Assembly: GCA_001995005.1 (NCBI GenBank)
Contig: MDJN01000029.1
Coordinates: 1-7,910, forward strand
From: Candidatus Parepulonipiscium sp. PG-Nun2H_MBin03
Lineage (GTDB): Bacteria > Bacillota > Clostridia > Lachnospirales > Cellulosilyticaceae
Direction of reading: 5' to 3'
DNA length: 7,910 nt
Under the pieces are notes generated by a model. That model had not been told where the DNA came from. It was given only the letters and a program-made list of their open reading frames with translations, and searched no databases. Each line of letters opens with the position of its first letter. Position 1 is the first letter of the stretch. A program made the position numbers and the translations under genes. Positions 6,337 through 7,910 of this stretch are shown one piece after another.

Positions 6337-6873
6337 TTAATATAAAAATTTGTAAATTGTATAATGAAAATTAACTTTTATGATATAATTTCTAGTTTCT
6401 TCAAATGGAATTGTATGTACAGTTATACCATCACTACTATATCTAGTATCTGATAACCATTTAGCAACATTTCCACTACCTGCATTGTAAGCCATAAGAG
6501 CTTTATCAATATCATTACCATATTGTTTAATTAATTTAGAGATATACCAGGTTCCGATTTTAATATTAGTAAAAGGGTCAAAAAGGTCCTGAGGTTCAAA
6601 ATTGATAAGGTCCAATTCTTCGGCTGCCCAGTTACCCGTTTGGTCCATAATTTGCATAAGTCCTTTAGCATTACTTCTTGACACTGCGTTTGTATCAAAG
6701 TGAGTTTCAGTTTGTATAATGGCATATATTAATAAATAGTCAATCTCATACTTGTCTGCTAGAGTCATAACATATTCTTTTAAAGGGGTTGGGTAAAGTG
6801 CATAAACAGCCCGAACCCCGATTATTATTAAACTAACAATTAAAATTAATATAAGCATTTTTTTATGTTTCAT
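6337..6873 (-). CDS. Membrane-anchored lytic transglycosylase (SLT domain)
   Basis: A 178-residue protein with a Lys-rich start and one membrane segment (about 6-22), followed by an SLT/lysozyme-like domain (about 30-175) outside the cell. Such enzymes cleave the MurNAc-GlcNAc bond of peptidoglycan and leave 1,6-anhydro ends. Motifs: AIIQTETHFDTNAVS with Glu56 as the catalytic acid, where most relatives have 'ES'; GLMQIM (71-76); ALMAYNAGSGNV (125-136); and ETRNYIIKV (159-167). The domain is complete though minimal, with no cell-wall-binding repeats. Its start overlaps the end of coaE by 11 nt, and its ribosome site (GAGG, 6881-6884) lies inside coaE, so translation is probably coupled. This polA-coaE-transglycosylase order recurs in clostridia. 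Confidence 0.93.
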   Translation of the reverse strand: MKHKKMLILILIVSLIIIGVRAVYALYPTPLKEYVMTLADKYEIDYLLIYAIIQTETHFDTNAVSRSNAKGLMQIMDQTGNWAAEELDLINFEPQDLFDPFTNIKIGTWYISKLIKQYGNDIDKALMAYNAGSGNVAKWLSDTRYSSDGITVHTIPFEETRNYIIKVNFHYTIYKFLY

Positions 6874-7447
6874 GTAATACCTCGATTATTTCTAAAAGTT
6901 GGCATTTAGTATTATTTATATCACCATTATTATTAACAACAATATCTATAACTTTTTCTAAGTCTTCCCAAGTTTTTTGATTATTAATCCTTTTTTTTGC
7001 CTCTAAATAAGAAAAGCCGTTCCTTTTCATAATTCTATCAATTCTGATAGCTTCATCTGCATAAACCCCAATAACTTTATCCACTAGATTAATTAGTCCA
7101 ATTTCAATTAATAAAGCCGCATCAATTATAGTGTATCTATGCGGATTATCGAGTAAACTTTCGACTGTTTTAAATATTGCAGGGTGAGTTATAGAGTTTA
7201 GTTGCAGTAGTTTATCTTTATCACTAAATACTATATTGCCTAGTTTAGGGCGAGAGATGTTATTTTGGCTATCTAATATATCTTGCCCAAAAGTTTTAAC
7301 CAATGTATTATACACTGTACTGTCTTTAAGTAACAGTGCATGTCCTAGCTGATCTACATCTATTACATATGCACAAGTCATGCCCTGTAATAGATTGACT
7401 ACTAAACTTTTGCCAGCTCCTATACCTCCTATAATTCCTAAAACCAT
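6863..7447 (-). CDS. coaE: Dephospho-CoA kinase
   Basis: Catalyses the last step of coenzyme A synthesis, ATP-dependent phosphorylation of the 3'-hydroxyl of dephospho-CoA. The 194-residue length is standard. The Walker A loop GGIGAGKS is at 7-14 (Lys13, Ser14), followed by VIDVDQLGH (28-36), ITHPAI (86-91) and IIDAALLIEIG (107-117). The lid region carries RIDRIMKRNGFS and KKRINNQ (Arg135, Arg138, Arg153, Gln157), and the end has the family-like IVVNNNGD (169-176). All expected catalytic positions are present. It is cytoplasmic. The ribosome site AGGTGG (7459-7454) directly follows the polA stop codon and is 6 nt before the ATG, so polA and coaE are likely co-translated. Confidence 0.97.
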   Translation of the reverse strand: MVLGIIGGIGAGKSLVVNLLQGMTCAYVIDVDQLGHALLLKDSTVYNTLVKTFGQDILDSQNNISRPKLGNIVFSDKDKLLQLNSITHPAIFKTVESLLDNPHRYTIIDAALLIEIGLINLVDKVIGVYADEAIRIDRIMKRNGFSYLEAKKRINNQKTWEDLEKVIDIVVNNNGDINNTKCQLLEIIEVLHET

Positions 7448-7459
7448 TGTTCACCACCT

Positions 7460-7910
7460 TTACTTAGTTGAATACCAATTATTTCCTTGTTTTACCTCTA
7501 CTAATAAAGGTACGCTAAGATGAACTGCATTTTCCATCTCATGCTTTAAAATAGTTGACACTTTTTCGATTTCGCTCTTGTGTACTTCTAGCAAAAGTTC
7601 ATCATGCACTGTTAATATAAGCTTGGATTTAGTATTTTTTAGTGCGTTGTGGACATTAATCATGGCAATTTTTATTATATCAGCCGCAGTGCCTTGTATT
7701 GGCATATTCATAGCAATGCGTTTTCCGTACTCACGTATACTAAAATTGTTAGAAGAGAGTTCTAATATTGTTCTGCGTCTGTTAAATAAAGTAAGAGCAT
7801 AACCAGTTGTTGTGGCATTCTGGGTTAATTGATCTAGAAATACCTTGATTTTTGAATACCGTGCAAAATAATTATCAATATATTGTTGAGCTTCTTTGGT
7901 AGACACTTTT
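7460..7910 (-). CDS. polA: DNA polymerase I, C-terminal end (partial, cut by window edge)
   Basis: The frame is open to the last base of the window, so this is the 3' end of a longer gene. About 150 residues of the palm/fingers part of a family A polymerase are visible: the segment STKEAQQYIDNYFARY, then TLFNRRRTI, NMPIQGTAADIIKIAM, and motif C as LTVHDELLLEV, whose Asp (in HDE) is a catalytic metal ligand. It ends in GNNWYSTK, matching the usual 'G.NW..AK' tail. Motif A, the O-helix and any 5'-nuclease or exonuclease domain lie beyond the window. The GTG at 7906-7904 is an internal valine codon (KVSTKEA), not a start. The gene is upstream of coaE in the same transcript and gives the operon its head end, outside the window. 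Confidence 0.97.
   Translation of the reverse strand, partial: KVSTKEAQQYIDNYFARYSKIKVFLDQLTQNATTTGYALTLFNRRRTILELSSNNFSIREYGKRIAMNMPIQGTAADIIKIAMINVHNALKNTKSKLILTVHDELLLEVHKSEIEKVSTILKHEMENAVHLSVPLLVEVKQGNNWYSTK

Noticed and set aside
6531..6725. - strand frame inside the transglycosylase gene
   Set aside because: An alternative frame of a gene whose catalytic motifs are read clearly in the other frame.
7578..7802. + strand open frame opposite polA
   Set aside because: It is antisense to conserved polymerase motifs, including motif C, and has no support of its own.
1..7910. CRISPR array, insertion sequence, tRNA or rRNA gene, riboswitch
   Set aside because: No regular spaced repeats, transposase motifs, terminal inverted repeats with target duplications, cloverleaf, or known aptamer core were found in the spacers.

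Overview
The window is a stretch of chromosome from a low-GC (roughly 30% G+C by eye) bacterium, most likely a member of the Bacillota and probably of class Clostridia. The reasons are the strong Shine-Dalgarno sites, the AT-rich spacers, a DUF2225 protein, a WG-repeat protein, and the order polA - coaE - membrane-anchored lytic transglycosylase, which is common in clostridia. Genus cannot be assigned from the sequence alone. The standard genetic code fits: genes end in TAA or TAG and tryptophan is TGG.

Layout from left to right. Positions 1-387 are an AT-rich spacer holding a weak terminator of an upstream transcript and a cluster of overlapping AGTAAT/ATTACT inverted repeats. A DUF2225 gene (388-1152, +) faces a WG-repeat gene (1212-2822, -), with a hairpin between them that can serve as a shared terminator. 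A yfcE-type phosphodiesterase gene (3117-3665, -) follows, with its own extended -10 promoter and a clean intrinsic terminator. A 351-bp divergent spacer with several short inverted repeats separates it from a HAD-IB phosphatase gene (4017-4751, +). That gene converges, with only 3 bp between the stop codons, on a leftward operon that fills the rest of the window: polA (3' end only, cut by the window edge), coaE, lytic transglycosylase, and a family 5 oligopeptide-binding lipoprotein.

How the genes work together. The polA-coaE-transglycosylase-lipoprotein block is tightly packed (12-nt gap, 11-nt overlap, 19-nt gap) and is almost certainly one transcript. It joins DNA repair/replication, the last step of coenzyme A synthesis, peptidoglycan cleavage and, by inference, capture of peptides at the cell surface. 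No ABC permease or ATPase genes lie near the binding protein, so it may be an orphan receptor. The other genes look like single-gene units.

The least ordinary item is the 536-residue WG-repeat protein. Its N-terminal helical region resembles a DUF4145/HEPN-type domain in which the positions of the conserved Arg, Asn and His are replaced. Its middle holds two copies of an 'ETxE....R..L' segment, and its C-terminus is a run of about five WG repeats. I found no CRISPR array, insertion sequence, tRNA, rRNA or recognisable defence system here.
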